Assembly (NCBI GenBank): GCA_015490895.1
Contig: WFWY01000057.1
Coordinates: forward strand, 1-54,504
Direction of reading: 5' to 3'
Length of the DNA: 54,504 bases
Source of the DNA: Thiotrichaceae bacterium
GTDB taxonomy: Bacteria > Pseudomonadota > Gammaproteobacteria > Thiotrichales > Thiotrichaceae
This document shows positions 24,713 through 37,391 of the stretch, piece by piece. Numbering within the stretch: position 1 is the stretch's first letter; every line of letters starts with the position of its first letter. The position numbers and the translations under genes are program-made. The notes under the pieces are model-generated. The model was not told the origin of the DNA, did no database searches, and saw nothing but the letters and a program-made list of their open reading frames with translations.

Positions 24713-27280
24713 ATGTCAATCAGCAAACACACGCCCATGATGCAACAATATTTACGCATCAAGGCTGAATATCCCGACACCCTGATGTTCTATCGCATGG
24801 GGGACTTCTACGAACTCTTTTTTGACGATGCCAAACGTGCAGCAGCCTTGCTGGACATCACACTCACCGCCAGAGGCAAATCTGACGGTGAAGCTATCCC
24901 CATGGCCGGTGTCCCTCACCATTCAGCCGAACAATACCTGTCCCGGTTGCTCAAGCTGGGAGAAGCCGTTGTCATTTGTGAACAGATCGGTGACCCGGCA
25001 ACCAGCAAAGGTCCAGTAGAACGCAAAATTAGCCGCGTTCTCACACCAGGCACCGTCACCGATGATTTTCTGCTGACCGAGCGCAAGGACAACCTGCTTA
25101 CGGCCATCGCCGAAAACAACCAGCAGTACGGTCTCGCCAGCATTGATATAAGCAGTGGACGCTTTGTGATACAGAACCTCCCTGATCACAATGAGCTTGG
25201 TAGCGAAATTGAACGCCTGCAACCTTCCGAAATCCTGTATGAAGAAGACAAGAAACCCGACTTGCCAGATAACTACACACTCACACCACGAGCACCCTGG
25301 CACTTTGATCTGGACACAGCACAGCAACTCCTGCTAAAACAACTCCAGACCCGGAGCCTCTCCGGCTACGGCTGTGACGACATGCCACTGGCACTAATCG
25401 CCGCTGGTGTCCTGCTGGGCTATGTCAATGAAACGCAACGAACCACACTGCCCCATATCAACAACCTGCAAGTAGAGCGTAGCGAAGAAGGTATTTTTCT
25501 GGATGCAGCCACCCGCCGCAATCTGGAACTGGAGCACAGCCTCACCGGCGAGCACAGCAATACCCTTATCTCCATTCTCGACAGCACCGTCACCAGCATG
25601 GGCGGCCGCATGTTACGCCGCTGGCTCAACAAGCCCCTGCGAGATCAGGCAACGCTGCGTCATCGACACCAGGCAACCGGCACCCTTATCGACCAGTACC
25701 GTTACGAAAACCTGCAAACAACACTACGCTCTATTGGTGACATTGAGCGTATCAGCTCCCGCATCTCTATTGGCTCTGCACGCCCACGGGATCTATCAAC
25801 ACTGCGCCAGTCCCTGCAAACCATCCCGATCATTCTTGAGCAGCTACAACCACTTGCCAACCCACATATTCAACAACTACACCAGGCCATCAACCCACAC
25901 ACTGAAGTCCGCGACCTGCTTGAACGAGCCATTATCGAAAATCCCCCTGTTCTGATTCGAGACGGTGGCGTCATCGCGCCCGGCTATGATAGCAAGCTGG
26001 ATGAATTACGCGCCTTGCGTGAAAACTCGGAAAACTATTTACTGGAACTGGAAACCCGGGAAAAACAACGCACCGGCATACAAAACCTCAAGGTTGCCTA
26101 TAACCGGGTACACGGATATTACATCGAAATACCACGCACACAGTCCGATGTCGTTCCCGCCGATTATATTCGCCGACAAACTCTCAAGGCGGTAGAACGC
26201 TTTATTATCCCCGAACTAAAAAAATTCGAAGACAAGGTTCTTTCCTCCAAAGAGCGTTCACTGGCACGTGAAAAAAGCCTCTACGAAGCCCTGCTACAAA
26301 CACTGACAGAGGATGTACCTGCACTACGCCACAGCGCACAGCAACTCGCAGAGGTGGACATCCTTGCCAGCTTTGCCGAACGAGCAGTACGCCTCAATTA
26401 CACCGCACCTGAATTTACCGACCAACCCGGATTAAGCATCCAGGGAGGACGCCACCCCGTCGTTGAACAAACACTGGACACACCATTCATCCCCAACGAT
26501 GTCAACCTGCATAACGAACGCCGCATGTTGATTATTACCGGCCCCAATATGGGCGGGAAATCTACCTATATGCGACAAATCATTATTATTGCACTGATGG
26601 CCTCTATTGGCTCGCATGTGCCTGCCGACAGTGCAACCATTGGCCCCATTGACCGTATCTTTACCCGTATCGGTGCACACGATGATCTCAGCACAGGGCG
26701 CTCAACGTTTATGGTCGAAATGACTGAAGCCGCCAACATTCTCAATAATGCCACTGCCAACAGCCTGGTCTTGATGGATGAAATTGGCCGTGGCACCAGT
26801 ACCTTCGACGGTTTGTCACTGGCCTGGGCATTTGCTGAACACCTGGTCAACCAGACACGCTCCTTTACGCTTTTTGCCACCCATTATTTTGAACTCACCC
26901 AGCTCGATGAGCTGAACCAGTACGTCTACAACGTTCACATTAATGTGGCAGAACACGCTGACAGTATCGTCTTTTTACATACTGTTAAAGAAGGCCCGGC
27001 GAACCAGAGTTACGGCTTGCAAGTTGCCCAGCTCGCTGGCGTTCCCAAGGCAGTCATCAGGGAAGCACGCAAACGGCTCCGTCTACTGGAAAAGACAGCA
27101 CATCATGAACCCGTAACAGGAGAAACACTGCCGCTCGCACTTGGCTTTCCAGAGGAAACCGACACCTCCGCCACCGCACTCAAAAAAGCAGTAAGCGCTA
27201 TAGACCCGGATGACCTCACTCCCAGAAAGGCTCTGGAAACACTGTATCAGTTAAAACGCATAGCCACTGATAAAGGCTGA
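24713..27280 (+). CDS. mutS: DNA mismatch repair protein MutS
   Basis: Recognises mispaired and looped bases and recruits MutL. The 855 residues match E. coli (853). Mismatch-recognition domain I contains the Phe-x-Glu motif in [12 protein letters not shown] (near residues 32-43). The connector, lever ([11 protein letters not shown]) and clamp domains follow. The ATPase has Walker [14 protein letters not shown] (about 615), [14 protein letters not shown], Walker [16 protein letters not shown], and the conserved His in ATHYFELT. The C-terminal dimer tail is present. No strong ribosome site precedes the ATG. The gene is isolated, with a MITE upstream and tRNA-Arg downstream. Confidence 0.98.
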   Translation: MSISKHTPMMQQYLRIKAEYPDTLMFYRMGDFYELFFDDAKRAAALLDITLTARGKSDGEAIPMAGVPHHSAEQYLSRLLKLGEAVVICEQIGDPATSKGPVERKISRVLTPGTVTDDFLLTERKDNLLTAIAENNQQYGLASIDISSGRFVIQNLPDHNELGSEIERLQPSEILYEEDKKPDLPDNYTLTPRAPWHFDLDTAQQLLLKQLQTRSLSGYGCDDMPLALIAAGVLLGYVNETQRTTLPHINNLQVERSEEGIFLDAATRRNLELEHSLTGEHSNTLISILDSTVTSMGGRMLRRWLNKPLRDQATLRHRHQATGTLIDQYRYENLQTTLRSIGDIERISSRISIGSARPRDLSTLRQSLQTIPIILEQLQPLANPHIQQLHQAINPHTEVRDLLERAIIENPPVLIRDGGVIAPGYDSKLDELRALRENSENYLLELETREKQRTGIQNLKVAYNRVHGYYIEIPRTQSDVVPADYIRRQTLKAVERFIIPELKKFEDKVLSSKERSLAREKSLYEALLQTLTEDVPALRHSAQQLAEVDILASFAERAVRLNYTAPEFTDQPGLSIQGGRHPVVEQTLDTPFIPNDVNLHNERRMLIITGPNMGGKSTYMRQIIIIALMASIGSHVPADSATIGPIDRIFTRIGAHDDLSTGRSTFMVEMTEAANILNNATANSLVLMDEIGRGTSTFDGLSLAWAFAEHLVNQTRSFTLFATHYFELTQLDELNQYVYNVHINVAEHADSIVFLHTVKEGPANQSYGLQVAQLAGVPKAVIREARKRLRLLEKTAHHEPVTGETLPLALGFPEETDTSATALKKAVSAIDPDDLTPRKALETLYQLKRIATDKG

Positions 27281-27419
27281 AGCGGTAATCAAGAAACTGA
27301 TACAGTAATCGTGACACGCGCAAAAAACACCTCCATAGCTCTTAAATCCATACAATCCCCAAAAACTGCTATAAGACTAACGACAAATTAGTTAGAATCT
27401 GCCCTGAAAAATAACTTGC

Positions 27420-27496
<77 letters not shown>

Positions 27497-27507
27497 ACCT
27501 GACAGCA

Positions 27508-30500
27508 TTATCCCGCGGCGTTTTCCGGGTTGAATTTAAACTGCGATGCCAACCGGCTTACCCCCAAACCACTTTTCTTCTCAACCCTGATCTGAATGGG
27601 AATACGCTCCTTCATGGCTTCAACATGCGAAATAACACCAATCATTTTGCCACTTGCGTTAAGACTGTCCAGTGCATCCAGTGCAATATCCAGTGTCTCG
27701 CTATCCAGCGTACCAAACCCTTCATCCAGAAACAGTGAATCAATACTGACCTTGTGACTGACCAGATCTGAAAGTGCCAGAGCCAGTGCCAGACTCACCA
27801 GAAAACTTTCACCACCCGAAAGGGTTCGGGTATCCCGTACTGTATCTGCCTGCCAGGTATCCAGCACCTGTAGCTCCAGCGCTTCACCAGGTTTTCTCTG
27901 AAGCTGATAGCGCCCGTGCAAACGATTCAGGTGCTGGTTGGAGAGTGCAACAAGATGCTCCAGCGTCAGCCCCTGTGCAAATTTTCTAAATCGGGCGCCA
28001 TCCGCGGAACCAATCAGACTGTTTAAATAACTCCAGTCATCATAGTCACGCTGCTGCAATACCCGCTCTTTCAATAGTGCCTGGTGCTGTACTTTACGCT
28101 GCTGGTCTGTTTTCAGTATTTGAGCCAGTTTACCCTGACTCTTATGCAGGGTTTTCAATGCTTCCTGTAGCTCTTTACTTTTTTGATCCAGGGCAGGCAG
28201 ATCCAGCACACCGGAACCCTGTCCTGGCAAAAGTGCAGACTGCCCCTCCTGCTGTTTCCGCATCACTGACAACTGTTTTTCTTGCTGCTGCAGGCGAGTT
28301 TGCACCTGTTGTAACTGCTCATCAAGTGTCGCTTTTAACTGGCTTAATCGCTGCAACTCCTCATCATCCAATAACGCTGCCTGAAAAGCGGCCTGATCAC
28401 TAAAGGGGCTTTGTTGTAATGCATCCTGCCAACGACGCTCACTCTGTGCTACCTGTTTTTCCAGCGTCTGTAACTGCCGCTGCTGTTGTCTCAGCTCTCC
28501 CTGTATTTGCTGCGCCTGTTGTTGATGCTGAGCCAGGGTCAGCTGTGCCTGTTCCAGTTGCTGCCTTGCAACAGCTGATTGCTGCCGTAGCGTAGCACGT
28601 ACTTCAGCAACCTTTTGCTTGCCAAACAGAGCTTCTCGCATCTGTTGTTTTTCCTGCAGGGAACGCTCAAGTAACTGCTGTTCAATCTCATCTTGCTTAT
28701 ACTGATCCTGTAACGACTGCTGACGGGTAAGTAAATCCTGCAAAGACAGCTGCAACGTCGTGAGTTTTTCTGCGGTCTTCACCAACAAGACTTGCTGCTG
28801 TTGACAGGTTTGCCATTCCTGCTCACGTTGTGCCAACCATGGCGCATAATTTTCCGGCTCGGGAGCAGGCAAACCTATACCGGCTATTTCTTCTTCAAGG
28901 TATTGATTAATTTTTTCTATTTCCCTTTTATTTTTCTGCACTTCCAGATCCCGTTGCTGCATCTCCTGCATGTGTCCGGATTGTTCCTTTTCCAGCATTT
29001 GCAGTCTGTGTTGCTGCTTTTCCAGGGATTGCTGTAACACCTGGAGCTGCTCTTTTTGTTGCTGTATTTCACGCTGTGAACGGGTCAGTAATTCCCGCTG
29101 CTGTTCCTTCTCATGCAACTGATGTTGTAACTGTTCGCTATAGGCCAGCACTGCTTTCTTTTTATCTATTCGCAGAGCCTGACCATCTGCTAACTGTTGA
29201 CGCCCGGCATCCCATTGCTGCTGGCAATCTTGCAGGGAGGACTGTAGTTGCCGAACCTGTTGCCCTGCCAACGCCAGCAGTGTGCTGTGCTGTGCCACCT
29301 GTTCGGCCTGTTGCTGTTTCTGCAACAGTAACGCTTCCTGTGCCTCTCGAGCCTCTGCCAGGCGTCGTCGCGTAATCGAGATATCCAGCTGCTGATAACG
29401 CTGTACAGCAGGGTGATCCGTTGCGCCACACAAGGGACAGGGCTGATTCTTTTGTAACTGTGCACGCTGCTCATCCAGAGCAACGATGTGTTGCTCCTGC
29501 TCCAGTAACTTTTCTATATCCTGAATCTGTTGTTGCTGACGTTGATAGTGCTTTTCAGATTGCTCAAGTTCTTTTTTCGCTTGTTCCAGCAAGGGCCGAT
29601 TCCGCTGGATATCAGCCTGCTGTTGTTGCAGTTGCTGGCTTAAGTCAGCATACTGGTCGGCCCATTGCAGCAGCTGTGAACAGCCTGCATGCTGCTGCTG
29701 AAGCTGCTGGATTGTTGTATTCATTGCCTCCAGCTGAACCCCTGAAAACGCCTGCTCAAAGGTCTGCTGCCTATCCAGCCATTGTGCCTTCTGTTGCTGC
29801 AACGCCTCACTGCCAGCCTGTATTTCATGCTGTCGTATCTGGTGTTGCGTAGCCAGTTGCTGCAACTGTTGCTGCTGTCGTTTGCTGGCGACTTCTGCCT
29901 GTACCAATGCTTGTTTTCGTTCGGCCAGCTGATGCAACTTTTCTTTCCACAAAGGCAGGTATTCACCCAGCTTTTCCTGCGCTGCATGGGTGTGTAGATA
30001 CCGTTCGGCCTGTGTCCTGCTCTCTTTGAGCTCAGTCATTGCTTTGTTCAGCGCTTTTTGTTGATGGCTTAGCTCTGCCAGTTCAACTGCATGCGCTCTC
30101 AGCTGTGCGGCCTTGTCCTGCTGTTGTTGCTGCAAAGTTTGCTGCTGTTGATCCAGAGGAATAATCTGTTCAACAATGAGGGACTCGGTACGCTCCTGCT
30201 CCGACTGAGCCTGCTCCCAGGCCAGCTGTGCCTGTTGTAGCTGCTGCCGAAGCGGTGCTTGTGCTGCCTCCAGGGCTGTCGCCGCTGTTTTCAACTCAGC
30301 CAGCGAAGAAACCATCTCTGCCTGTTGCTGTTGATGCTGGTTACAGGCTTCAAACGGATAACGCAAACGCTCTGCCGGCTCGCTCAGTTTGAGCTTTTCC
30401 AGCGCTTCACTTTCTTTATGTATGTTTATGTGAATTGTATTTAATAAATCGTTTGAACTTGCTTTTTCTTTCTCGAGTTCCTGTATTCGTTGCTGCCGTT

Positions 30501-31233
30501 GCAGCTCGGCAGTGACCGCATGAAGTGTCTCTTGCAGCTCGTTTTCGGTACTCTTTAGTTGCTGTTGTTGCTGCTTGTACTCCTCAATTTCCTCTGGTGA
30601 CAATAATTCATACCCTTCAGTACGGGCTTGCAAATGATCCCGCTTGTCCTTTTCCTCTTTGTAACGCTGATAAACCTGCTGCGAGATCTGCCCATAAATT
30701 TCCGTACCCGTGACTTCTTCCAGCAATTCGGCGCGCTCATTGGGTTTGGCGTTCAGGAATGCGGCAAAACCACCTTGTGCCAATAGCATTGATTTTGTGA
30801 ATCGTGCAAAGTCCAGGCCAGTGATAGCCGCCACTTCACTTTCTTTATCACGGATTTTTTCAGCCAGAATCTTGCCTTGCAGCGTACTTAACTCAACCCG
30901 GGGTGGCTGCAACTTGCCGTCGGGTTTGTTCCTGGCACGACGCTGACTCCAGAAAGCTCGATAGCCTTTACCCCTGACTTCAAATTCCACTTCTGCCAGG
31001 CACTCCCCGGTATGCCGGGTCATTATCTGGTTGTGCGTCGGCGACACATTCATACGCGGTGTCTGGTGATAAAGCGCCAGACAAATAGCATCCAGAATAG
31101 AGGTTTTCCCAGCGCCGGTAGGCCCGGTAATCGCAAACAGTCCCGTGCTGCCAAACGGTTCTGCGGTAAAGTCAATCTTCCATTCACCTCGCAGTGAATT
31201 AATATTCCTGAAACGCAGACTGAGTATCTTCAT
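27508..31233 (-). CDS. sbcC: Nuclease SbcCD subunit C (Rad50-like)
   Basis: SMC-like ATPase partner of SbcD that cleaves DNA hairpins and blocked ends. 1241 residues (E. coli 1048). Walker [10 protein letters not shown] is at about residue 37. Two very long Gln-rich coiled coils flank the zinc hook CPLCG at about residue 600. The C-terminal lobe has the signature [17 protein letters not shown] and Walker [13 protein letters not shown]. The arms contain many QQQQ runs encoded by CAG/CAA, so the DNA reads CTG/TTG-rich on the plus strand. It is translated with sbcD through a four-base overlap. The additional 190 residues are in the coiled coil and suggest longer arms. Confidence 0.96.
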   Translation of the reverse strand: MKILSLRFRNINSLRGEWKIDFTAEPFGSTGLFAITGPTGAGKTSILDAICLALYHQTPRMNVSPTHNQIMTRHTGECLAEVEFEVRGKGYRAFWSQRRARNKPDGKLQPPRVELSTLQGKILAEKIRDKESEVAAITGLDFARFTKSMLLAQGGFAAFLNAKPNERAELLEEVTGTEIYGQISQQVYQRYKEEKDKRDHLQARTEGYELLSPEEIEEYKQQQQQLKSTENELQETLHAVTAELQRQQRIQELEKEKASSNDLLNTIHINIHKESEALEKLKLSEPAERLRYPFEACNQHQQQQAEMVSSLAELKTAATALEAAQAPLRQQLQQAQLAWEQAQSEQERTESLIVEQIIPLDQQQQTLQQQQQDKAAQLRAHAVELAELSHQQKALNKAMTELKESRTQAERYLHTHAAQEKLGEYLPLWKEKLHQLAERKQALVQAEVASKRQQQQLQQLATQHQIRQHEIQAGSEALQQQKAQWLDRQQTFEQAFSGVQLEAMNTTIQQLQQQHAGCSQLLQWADQYADLSQQLQQQQADIQRNRPLLEQAKKELEQSEKHYQRQQQQIQDIEKLLEQEQHIVALDEQRAQLQKNQPCPLCGATDHPAVQRYQQLDISITRRRLAEAREAQEALLLQKQQQAEQVAQHSTLLALAGQQVRQLQSSLQDCQQQWDAGRQQLADGQALRIDKKKAVLAYSEQLQHQLHEKEQQRELLTRSQREIQQQKEQLQVLQQSLEKQQHRLQMLEKEQSGHMQEMQQRDLEVQKNKREIEKINQYLEEEIAGIGLPAPEPENYAPWLAQREQEWQTCQQQQVLLVKTAEKLTTLQLSLQDLLTRQQSLQDQYKQDEIEQQLLERSLQEKQQMREALFGKQKVAEVRATLRQQSAVARQQLEQAQLTLAQHQQQAQQIQGELRQQQRQLQTLEKQVAQSERRWQDALQQSPFSDQAAFQAALLDDEELQRLSQLKATLDEQLQQVQTRLQQQEKQLSVMRKQQEGQSALLPGQGSGVLDLPALDQKSKELQEALKTLHKSQGKLAQILKTDQQRKVQHQALLKERVLQQRDYDDWSYLNSLIGSADGARFRKFAQGLTLEHLVALSNQHLNRLHGRYQLQRKPGEALELQVLDTWQADTVRDTRTLSGGESFLVSLALALALSDLVSHKVSIDSLFLDEGFGTLDSETLDIALDALDSLNASGKMIGVISHVEAMKERIPIQIRVEKKSGLGVSRLASQFKFNPENAAG

Positions 31234-32495
31234 GCTGTGTTGCCTTCGCTTTTGCTTGTGTCAAGGGAGTCTACCAGGCGCTTGAAGTGCTGCCTGAGCC
31301 TTTCAGCACGTGCGACTTCGGCTTCACTTTCCCAGCTTTCCTGCTGCAAACGGCGCTCGAAGACTTCATCTACATCCAGTTCATGCAAGCTTTCCTGGGC
31401 ATCAGATACCAAACCTTGCAGGCTGTTTTTTCTTTCTCGACGGATGCGTAGCACTTCCACAGGCAGTGTTGCTATCATCTGTTCTATACGTTGCTGCAAG
31501 TCTCCCAGATAATCCTGATGCGTTACGACAATTTCCAGCCAGGTGCTCTGAGGGACACTGTCCTGGGTGGCCATCTCCTCAAAACCCTGTAAGGTTTTCT
31601 CAATGCTGTCCAGATCCCCCCTGATCACTTGCATGGCCTGGTATACAGGTATCACCAGAGGCTCTACCCGTATCAGATGATTATCATCAAATTCCACCAG
31701 CAGAACGGATTTCTCTTGCCCGGTTTCATCAAAACTCAATGCTATCGGCGAGCCGCTATAACGTATATGCTCACTTTTACCAACTTGCTGGGAGCGATGA
31801 ATATGGCCCAATGCAATATAGTCTGCCGCAGGAAAAGCACTGGCAGGAAAGGCATCCAGTGTACCAATATAAATCTCCCGCACAGAATCAGACGCACTAG
31901 CTCCCACCGTGGTTAGATGCCCCGTCGCGATAATCGGTATCTTTCGGTACTGTCTGGACAGGCTGTCACGATATTGCTGTGCCAGGGAAAACACCGTTGC
32001 ATAGTGTTCTGCAATGGCGTCTTGCAGTTTCTGTTGCTTGTCCTGGCTGCTTTGTCCGGCCTGACTGATCATCACATCACGTGGACGAATGAAAGGAATT
32101 GCACACACCAGGGCAGCAGGATTCTGGTGTCTGTCACGCAATAATAGAACCTGTTCCTCACAGGCTGACATCACCGCAGGAATCACATGGGCATTCAGGC
32201 AGGCCAGCAACTCCCTGGACTCATCCAGAGTTGCCACAGAATCATGATTGCCGCCCAGCACCACCAGCTGACATCCATACTGCTGCAGCGCCACAACAAA
32301 ACGATTGTAGATTTCACGGGCATAACTGGGTGGTGAGCCGGTATCGAAAATATCACCCGCGACGATCACCGCATCGACTTGTTGCTGATCTACCTGCTGT
32401 AATAACCAGTCAAGAAACGCCTTATGTTCAGCAGCCCGGCTCTTGCCCATAAAGTTCTGACCCAGATGCCAGTCGGATGTATGAATAATTCGCAT
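31230..32495 (-). CDS. sbcD: Nuclease SbcCD subunit D (Mre11-like)
   Basis: Metallophosphoesterase nuclease of 421 residues. The five phosphodiesterase motifs are present: HTSDWHLGQ (motif I, residues 5-13), [12 protein letters not shown] (II), GGNHDS (III), ATGHLTT (IV) and ALGHIHRSQ (V). The C-terminal SbcD domain of about 100 residues binds the SbcC coiled-coil root. The ATG of sbcC overlaps its TGA (31230-31233). The pair handles palindromic DNA, which is of interest since this genome carries many long imperfect palindromes (the MITE-like elements here). Confidence 0.96.
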   Translation of the reverse strand: MRIIHTSDWHLGQNFMGKSRAAEHKAFLDWLLQQVDQQQVDAVIVAGDIFDTGSPPSYAREIYNRFVVALQQYGCQLVVLGGNHDSVATLDESRELLACLNAHVIPAVMSACEEQVLLLRDRHQNPAALVCAIPFIRPRDVMISQAGQSSQDKQQKLQDAIAEHYATVFSLAQQYRDSLSRQYRKIPIIATGHLTTVGASASDSVREIYIGTLDAFPASAFPAADYIALGHIHRSQQVGKSEHIRYSGSPIALSFDETGQEKSVLLVEFDDNHLIRVEPLVIPVYQAMQVIRGDLDSIEKTLQGFEEMATQDSVPQSTWLEIVVTHQDYLGDLQQRIEQMIATLPVEVLRIRRERKNSLQGLVSDAQESLHELDVDEVFERRLQQESWESEAEVARAERLRQHFKRLVDSLDTSKSEGNTA

Positions 32496-32539
32496 ATCAC
32501 GTAGTGTATAAGAGCTGGATTTTCGGTGCCAGAAGTTAC

Positions 32540-32582
32540 GGAACTCCTGAATAAGTCGTGAGCGATTTTTTCGAAGTCAGGA
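32540..32582. repeat. MITE end fragment, subfamily B
   Basis: GGAACTCCTGAATAAGTC followed by GTGAGCGATTTTTTCGAA matches in inverted form the right terminus of B-type elements (CGCTCACGACTTATTCAGAG). It runs into AGGAGCCTGTCG, another motif found near gene ends. It lies between the divergent sbcD and proS genes. Confidence 0.65.
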
Positions 32583-32691
32583 GCCTGTCGAACCTCTATT
32601 AATTCACTGCAAATATTCATTCACCGCAAAGACTCGGGTATACTCTGCGACCACTTCATTCTCGTTTTAATCATCACGGCTCAATACAATT

Positions 32692-34404
32692 ATGCGTACT
32701 TCCCGGTTTCCCTTGTCCACACTTCGCGAGACACCTGCTGATGCTGAAATCATTAGTCATCAGCTCATGCTAAAAGCTGGCCTGATCAGGCGCTTGTCAT
32801 CTGGCCTGTATACCTGGATGCCACTGGGTTTACGAGTACTTCGCAAGGTCGAAACAATTGTGCGTGAAGAAATGAACCGTGCCCAGGCTATAGAACTCCT
32901 CATGCCAACCATCCAGCCAGCCGAATTATGGCAGGAGTCTGGTCGCTGGGAACAATACGGGGCGGAACTACTGCGTGTAAAAGATCGCCACAACAGAGAC
33001 TACTGCTATGGCCCCACACATGAAGAAATCATTACCGATTATGCCCGCAAGGATCTGACCAGTTATAAGCAACTTCCTGTTAACTATTACCAGATCCAGA
33101 CCAAGTTTCGCGATGAAGTGCGCCCCCGTTTTGGTGTCATGCGGGCGCGGGAATTTTTAATGAAGGATGCCTACTCCTTCCACCTGACGCAGGAATCCTT
33201 GCAGGAAACCTACGCTGCCATGTATGACACCTACCGTGCTATCTTTACCCGTCTGGGACTCAGTTTCCGTGCCGTCGAAGCCGATACCGGCTCAATCGGT
33301 GGCAATGACTCACATGAGTTTCATGTGCTGGCAGATTCGGGAGAGGATGCGATTGCCTTCTCGGATAGCTCGGATTACGCCGCCAATATCGAAAAGGCCA
33401 CCGCCGTTGCACCGACTACTCCCCGACCCGCCCCCCGTGCCGGCATGAAGACCGTAGAGACACCTGGTGTTAAATCCATTGAAGAGGTTGCCGGGTTTCT
33501 GAATGTCACACCTGATCAGGTTATTAAAACACTCTTTGTACTGGGCGAAAACGATGATGTGATTGCACTACTAATACGCGGTGATCATGAGCTCAATGAA
33601 ATCAAGGCTGAAAAAATCAAGGGTGTTGCCAGCCCGCTTACGTTTGCTTCTGACGAACACATTATGGAAATCGTTGGCTGTCGTGCCGGCTCACTCGGCC
33701 CTTTGGGTCTACCCATCAAGGTAATTGCCGACCATGCCACTGCGGTGATGGCAGATTTTGTATGTGGCGCCAACAAGGAAGACAGGCACCTGATCAATGC
33801 CAACTGGATACGTGATATTCCCGAGCCGGTATTTGCCGATATCCGTAATGTGGTTGATGGCGACCCAAGCCCGGATGGCAAGGGTACATTATCCATTGTG
33901 CGCGGTATTGAAGTCGGACATATTTTTCAACTGGGCACTAAATACTCTGAAGCCATGCAGGCGACCGTACTGAATGAAAATGGCAAGGATCAGGTCATGA
34001 CCATGGGTTGCTATGGTATTGGTGTCTCCCGGATCGTCGCTGCCACTATTGAACAGAACCACGATGATAGCGGGATTATCTGGCCACCGGCGATTGCACC
34101 TTTTGAGCTGGCACTGGTACCTGTGAACTACCATAAATCCGAGATCGTCAAGGCTCGGACTGATCAGCTTTATGATGAGCTGTTACAAGCCGGTTATAAC
34201 GTCCTGCTGGATGATCGCAATATGCGACCAGGCGCCATGTTTGCCGACCTTGAGCTGATCGGTATTCCACACCGCCTGGTTATTTCCGAGCGCGGCCTGG
34301 CAAAAGATGAATTTGAATATAAAGCCCGAACCGGCACAGAAGCTGAAAGTATCCCGCTTGATAAGGTTCTTGAGAAGATTAAAGCGCTTCTGGCTTCAAA
34401 ATAA
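32692..34404 (+). CDS. proS: Prolyl-tRNA synthetase, bacterial type
   Basis: Class II aminoacyl-tRNA synthetase charging tRNA-Pro. 570 residues (E. coli 572). Class II motif 1 is around residues 60-75 ([20 protein letters not shown]). Motif 2 is around 130-145 ([19 protein letters not shown]), and motif 3 is [17 protein letters not shown] near 440. The YbaK-like editing domain is inserted at about 230-390 (for example [20 protein letters not shown]), so mischarged Ala-tRNA can be cleared. The C-terminal anticodon-binding domain ([10 protein letters not shown] and onward) is complete. Monocistronic in appearance. purH follows 57 bp later. Confidence 0.98.
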   Translation: MRTSRFPLSTLRETPADAEIISHQLMLKAGLIRRLSSGLYTWMPLGLRVLRKVETIVREEMNRAQAIELLMPTIQPAELWQESGRWEQYGAELLRVKDRHNRDYCYGPTHEEIITDYARKDLTSYKQLPVNYYQIQTKFRDEVRPRFGVMRAREFLMKDAYSFHLTQESLQETYAAMYDTYRAIFTRLGLSFRAVEADTGSIGGNDSHEFHVLADSGEDAIAFSDSSDYAANIEKATAVAPTTPRPAPRAGMKTVETPGVKSIEEVAGFLNVTPDQVIKTLFVLGENDDVIALLIRGDHELNEIKAEKIKGVASPLTFASDEHIMEIVGCRAGSLGPLGLPIKVIADHATAVMADFVCGANKEDRHLINANWIRDIPEPVFADIRNVVDGDPSPDGKGTLSIVRGIEVGHIFQLGTKYSEAMQATVLNENGKDQVMTMGCYGIGVSRIVAATIEQNHDDSGIIWPPAIAPFELALVPVNYHKSEIVKARTDQLYDELLQAGYNVLLDDRNMRPGAMFADLELIGIPHRLVISERGLAKDEFEYKARTGTEAESIPLDKVLEKIKALLASK

Positions 34405-34461
34405 CACTGTAGGGGTCACTACAATAGACTGTTATCAATTTCGTTTTAAACAGGAAAAATT

Positions 34462-36045
34462 ATGACTACCACCACACGTCCCGTCACCCGAGCCCTGATC
34501 AGTGTTTCTGATAAGACAGGGGTTATTGAGCTGGCAAAAACCCTGCATGCCAGGAATATTGAAATTCTCTCCACTGGCGGCACCGCCAAACTGCTGGCAA
34601 ACAATAATATTCCCGTCGTAGAAGTCTCGGATTATACCGGCTTCCCTGAGATGATGGATGGTCGCGTAAAAACCCTGCATCCCAAAATTCATGGCGGTAT
34701 TTTAGGCAGGCGCGGTACAGATGATGCAATCATGGCTGAGCATAACATCCCGCCCATTGACCTGATTATCGTTAACCTGTATCCCTTTGAAGCCACCGTT
34801 GCCCAGGCAGACTGCACACTGGAAGATGCGATTGAGAATATTGATATCGGTGGCCCCACCATGGTACGCGCCAGTGCCAAAAACCACGCTAACGTCGGTA
34901 TTATTGTAGACCCGGCCGATTATACCCGGCTGGAGCAGGAACTCGCAGAGCATCAAAACACCCTGAGCCATATATTTCGTTTTGATATGGCCGTAAAAGC
35001 ATTTGAACACACAGCACACTATGATGGCATGATTGCCAACTATCTGGGCAAGCGCGTCGATGTAGAATCCGGGCAGGATGAAAACCGTTTCTCCCGCACT
35101 TTCAATCAGCAGTTTATCAAAACACCGATCCAGATGCGCTATGGTGAAAACCCTCATCAAAGTGCCGCTTTTTACATCGAACATAACATTCATGAAGCCA
35201 GTATCTCCACTGCCACCCAGTTACAGGGCAAGGATCTGTCGTATAATAATATTGCCGATACCGATGCCGCTCTGGAATGTGTCAAACAATTTACTGACAA
35301 GCCCGCCTGTGTCATTGTTAAACATGCCAATCCCTGTGGTGTCGCGTATGGAAATACTCTGCGGGACGCCTACCAGCGTGCCTTTGAAACAGACCCGGAG
35401 TCCGCTTTCGGTGGCATCATCGCCTTGAATCAGGAGCTGGACGGTGAAACCGCACAAACCATTATCGACCAGCAGTTTGTCGAGGTCATCATTGCACCAC
35501 GTGTATCTGATGCTGCCATTGAAGCTGTCAGCAGCAAAAAAAATGTGCGTCTGTTAGCCTGTGGTGATTTTTCCGAAGCACAGCAACGGCTGGACTACAA
35601 GCGCGTCAATGGCGGCTTGCTGGTACAGGATGCAGATCTGCTGCTTACCAGCGAACTGACGGTTGTGACAGAACGTCAACCCTCAGAAGAAGAAATGCGT
35701 GATCTGTTATTTGGCTGGAAGATAGCCAAGTTCGTTAAATCCAATGCCATTGTTTATACACGCAATGAAATGACTATTGGCGTAGGTGCCGGACAAATGA
35801 GCCGTATTAATTCAGCCCGTATCGCGGGTATTAAAGCCGAACATGCCGGGCTGGTAGTTAAAGGCTCAACCATGGCCTCGGATGCTTTCTTCCCCTTCAG
35901 GGATGGTATTGACCAGGCCGCTGAAGCAGGTATTCGTGCAGTTATCCAGCCCGGTGGCTCCATGCGGGACAATGAAGTCATTGAAGCGGCTAATGAACAC
36001 AATATGGCGATGGTACTAACGGGAATGCGCCACTTCAGGCACTAA
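34462..36045 (+). CDS. purH: Bifunctional AICAR transformylase / IMP cyclohydrolase
   Basis: Catalyses the last two steps of IMP synthesis. 527 residues (E. coli 529). The N-terminal cyclohydrolase domain (about 1-195) has [29 protein letters not shown] and [20 protein letters not shown]. The C-terminal transformylase has [14 protein letters not shown], the catalytic Lys-His in [43 protein letters not shown] and the terminal [11 protein letters not shown] segment. An AGGA ribosome site precedes the ATG. purD, which often follows, is absent. A MITE inserts 12 bp after the stop. Confidence 0.98.
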   Translation: MTTTTRPVTRALISVSDKTGVIELAKTLHARNIEILSTGGTAKLLANNNIPVVEVSDYTGFPEMMDGRVKTLHPKIHGGILGRRGTDDAIMAEHNIPPIDLIIVNLYPFEATVAQADCTLEDAIENIDIGGPTMVRASAKNHANVGIIVDPADYTRLEQELAEHQNTLSHIFRFDMAVKAFEHTAHYDGMIANYLGKRVDVESGQDENRFSRTFNQQFIKTPIQMRYGENPHQSAAFYIEHNIHEASISTATQLQGKDLSYNNIADTDAALECVKQFTDKPACVIVKHANPCGVAYGNTLRDAYQRAFETDPESAFGGIIALNQELDGETAQTIIDQQFVEVIIAPRVSDAAIEAVSSKKNVRLLACGDFSEAQQRLDYKRVNGGLLVQDADLLLTSELTVVTERQPSEEEMRDLLFGWKIAKFVKSNAIVYTRNEMTIGVGAGQMSRINSARIAGIKAEHAGLVVKGSTMASDAFFPFRDGIDQAAEAGIRAVIQPGGSMRDNEVIEAANEHNMAMVLTGMRHFRH

Positions 36046-36057
36046 CGAGGCTGTAAA

Positions 36058-36216
36058 GGAGACTCTGATCAAGTCCCAGTCGTTTTCCTGAGGCTGAAAT
36101 ATCGCCATTTTTTCGCTATAAAAGTGACCCATAGAATGACTATTGCTAACTTTTCTATCAAAAAACTGACGAATTTCATCTCACAGGAAATTCGACCGGA
36201 CTTAATCAGAGGCTCC
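36058..36216. repeat. MITE-like palindromic element, subfamily A (159 bp)
   Basis: One of the best-preserved A copies: GGAGACTCTGATCAAGTC at the left, GGAGCCTCTGATTAAGTC inverted at the right, and TTTCGCTATAAAAGTGACC and GCTAACTTTTCTATC inside. TAAA occurs on both sides (36054-36057 and 36217-36220) as a probable target duplication. It is the mirror orientation of the copy at 18330. Confidence 0.88.
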
Positions 36217-36401
36217 TAAAGAAACCTTTGGAAGGGCCTAAAAGTTTGGTTCAAAATGCGAAGGTTGGTTTGAAGGCTATCGCAGCACCAGCCTGCAAGC
36301 CACCCTGAGTATCAATTCTCCCTACCCATGGGAGACAGTAATCAGAAGCTCCTTATCGTGCATGAAACAACTTCACCGGAACTTGTTCAGCCTGTATTCA
36401 T

Positions 36402-36424
36402 TTTTGTCGAATAGTTAGACAAAA
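36402..36424. promoter_or_regulatory. Inverted repeat upstream of the TSUP gene
   Basis: TTTTGTC (36402-36408), nine bases, then GACAAAA (36418-36424), 55 bp before the ATG. A -10-like TATACT lies at 36443-36448. It is a plausible operator just upstream of the promoter. No regulator is known. Confidence 0.4.
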
Positions 36425-36479
36425 TAAATCCCAGAAATGGTCTATACTCTGCCGCAAACTTATACATGGAAATCAGGAT

Positions 36480-37322
36480 ATGGATATCAGCAGTATACTG
36501 CTCCTTCTCGTCTGGGGAGCGCTCGTGGGACTTGTGTTTTCTTCTATTGGCGCAGCTGGAGGAATTTTAGCCTCCTTTGGGCTCATTACTGTTATTGGTG
36601 TTACAGATCCCAATAGTGTTAAACCCATGGCACAGCTGCTTGCACTGGCCACTGCTCTCGTTTTCATACCGGGTTACTTCAAACGCAAGGCCTGGGTGTT
36701 ACCCATCGGTCTCATGCTCAGTGCAGGTGGTATTGTTGGTGCACTGGTCGGCAGCACCCTCTCCAGGCATTATCTCTCGGATATGAGTACTTTCAAACCC
36801 TTATTTGGCCTATTGGCCTTTCTCGTCGCTGTCCAGATTGGCTGGAAACTCTACAAAGAGCGCAAAGAAGGCAAATCCATTACCTGTTTTTGCCAGGAGG
36901 GGGTAAAAAATATAACTGTCAATGAAAAAAATATTTTGTTTGACTATGCAGGAAAAACTTATCGCTGCAACCCCTGGTCTCCCTGGGTCGCCGGTTTCGG
37001 TATCGCAGTGATTGCCTCTATTTTTGGCGTGGGTGGTGGTTTTTTGCTGGTTCCCTATCTGGCATCTATTCTGGGTATTCCCATGTTTATCATCCCTGCA
37101 ACCGCTGCGCTGGCAGTTTTTATCAGTGGCAGTATTTCCGTCGCCAACTATTTACGCATGGGGTCTGAAATTGATGTCCCTATCCTGGCCACGCTGATTA
37201 TTGGTGGAATTGTAGGTGCCAGGCTGGGCCCCAAACTCAACCAGATTATGAAGGAAAGCTGGTTGCAGGCATCACTGGCCAGCATCGTTGCCGTTATTGG
37301 TACAAAATATTTGCTGAGCTAG
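36480..37322 (+). CDS. TSUP family permease (TauE/SafE type)
   Basis: A 280-residue membrane protein with about eight membrane segments in two pseudo-repeats. The first is GALVGLVFSSIGAAGGILAS. The second is GFGIAVIASIFGVGGGFLLV, the paired signature of the TSUP (TauE/SafE) family, members of which export sulfite, sulfoacetate or related sulfur anions. Between them lies a cytoplasmic loop with two Cys (ITCFCQEG) of possible regulatory interest. It is monocistronic, with its own upstream inverted repeat, and stops at a TAG directly followed by the GAGGCTGTC motif. The substrate is not visible; sulfite or thiosulfate would suit the DsrE-rich locus downstream. Confidence 0.88.
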   Translation: MDISSILLLLVWGALVGLVFSSIGAAGGILASFGLITVIGVTDPNSVKPMAQLLALATALVFIPGYFKRKAWVLPIGLMLSAGGIVGALVGSTLSRHYLSDMSTFKPLFGLLAFLVAVQIGWKLYKERKEGKSITCFCQEGVKNITVNEKNILFDYAGKTYRCNPWSPWVAGFGIAVIASIFGVGGGFLLVPYLASILGIPMFIIPATAALAVFISGSISVANYLRMGSEIDVPILATLIIGGIVGARLGPKLNQIMKESWLQASLASIVAVIGTKYLLS

Positions 37323-37391
37323 GAGGCTGTCTGAGGACTAAGAAGCTAATGCAAATCCCTGTTTCTGGACAAGCCCAGGGCATCAGGTTTA

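Noticed and set aside
29076-29375. Plus-strand open frames opposite sbcC (also at 28077, 29421 and 32099)
   Set aside because: Long antisense frames arise from the CAG/CTG-rich coiled-coil codons; no start signals or known domains.
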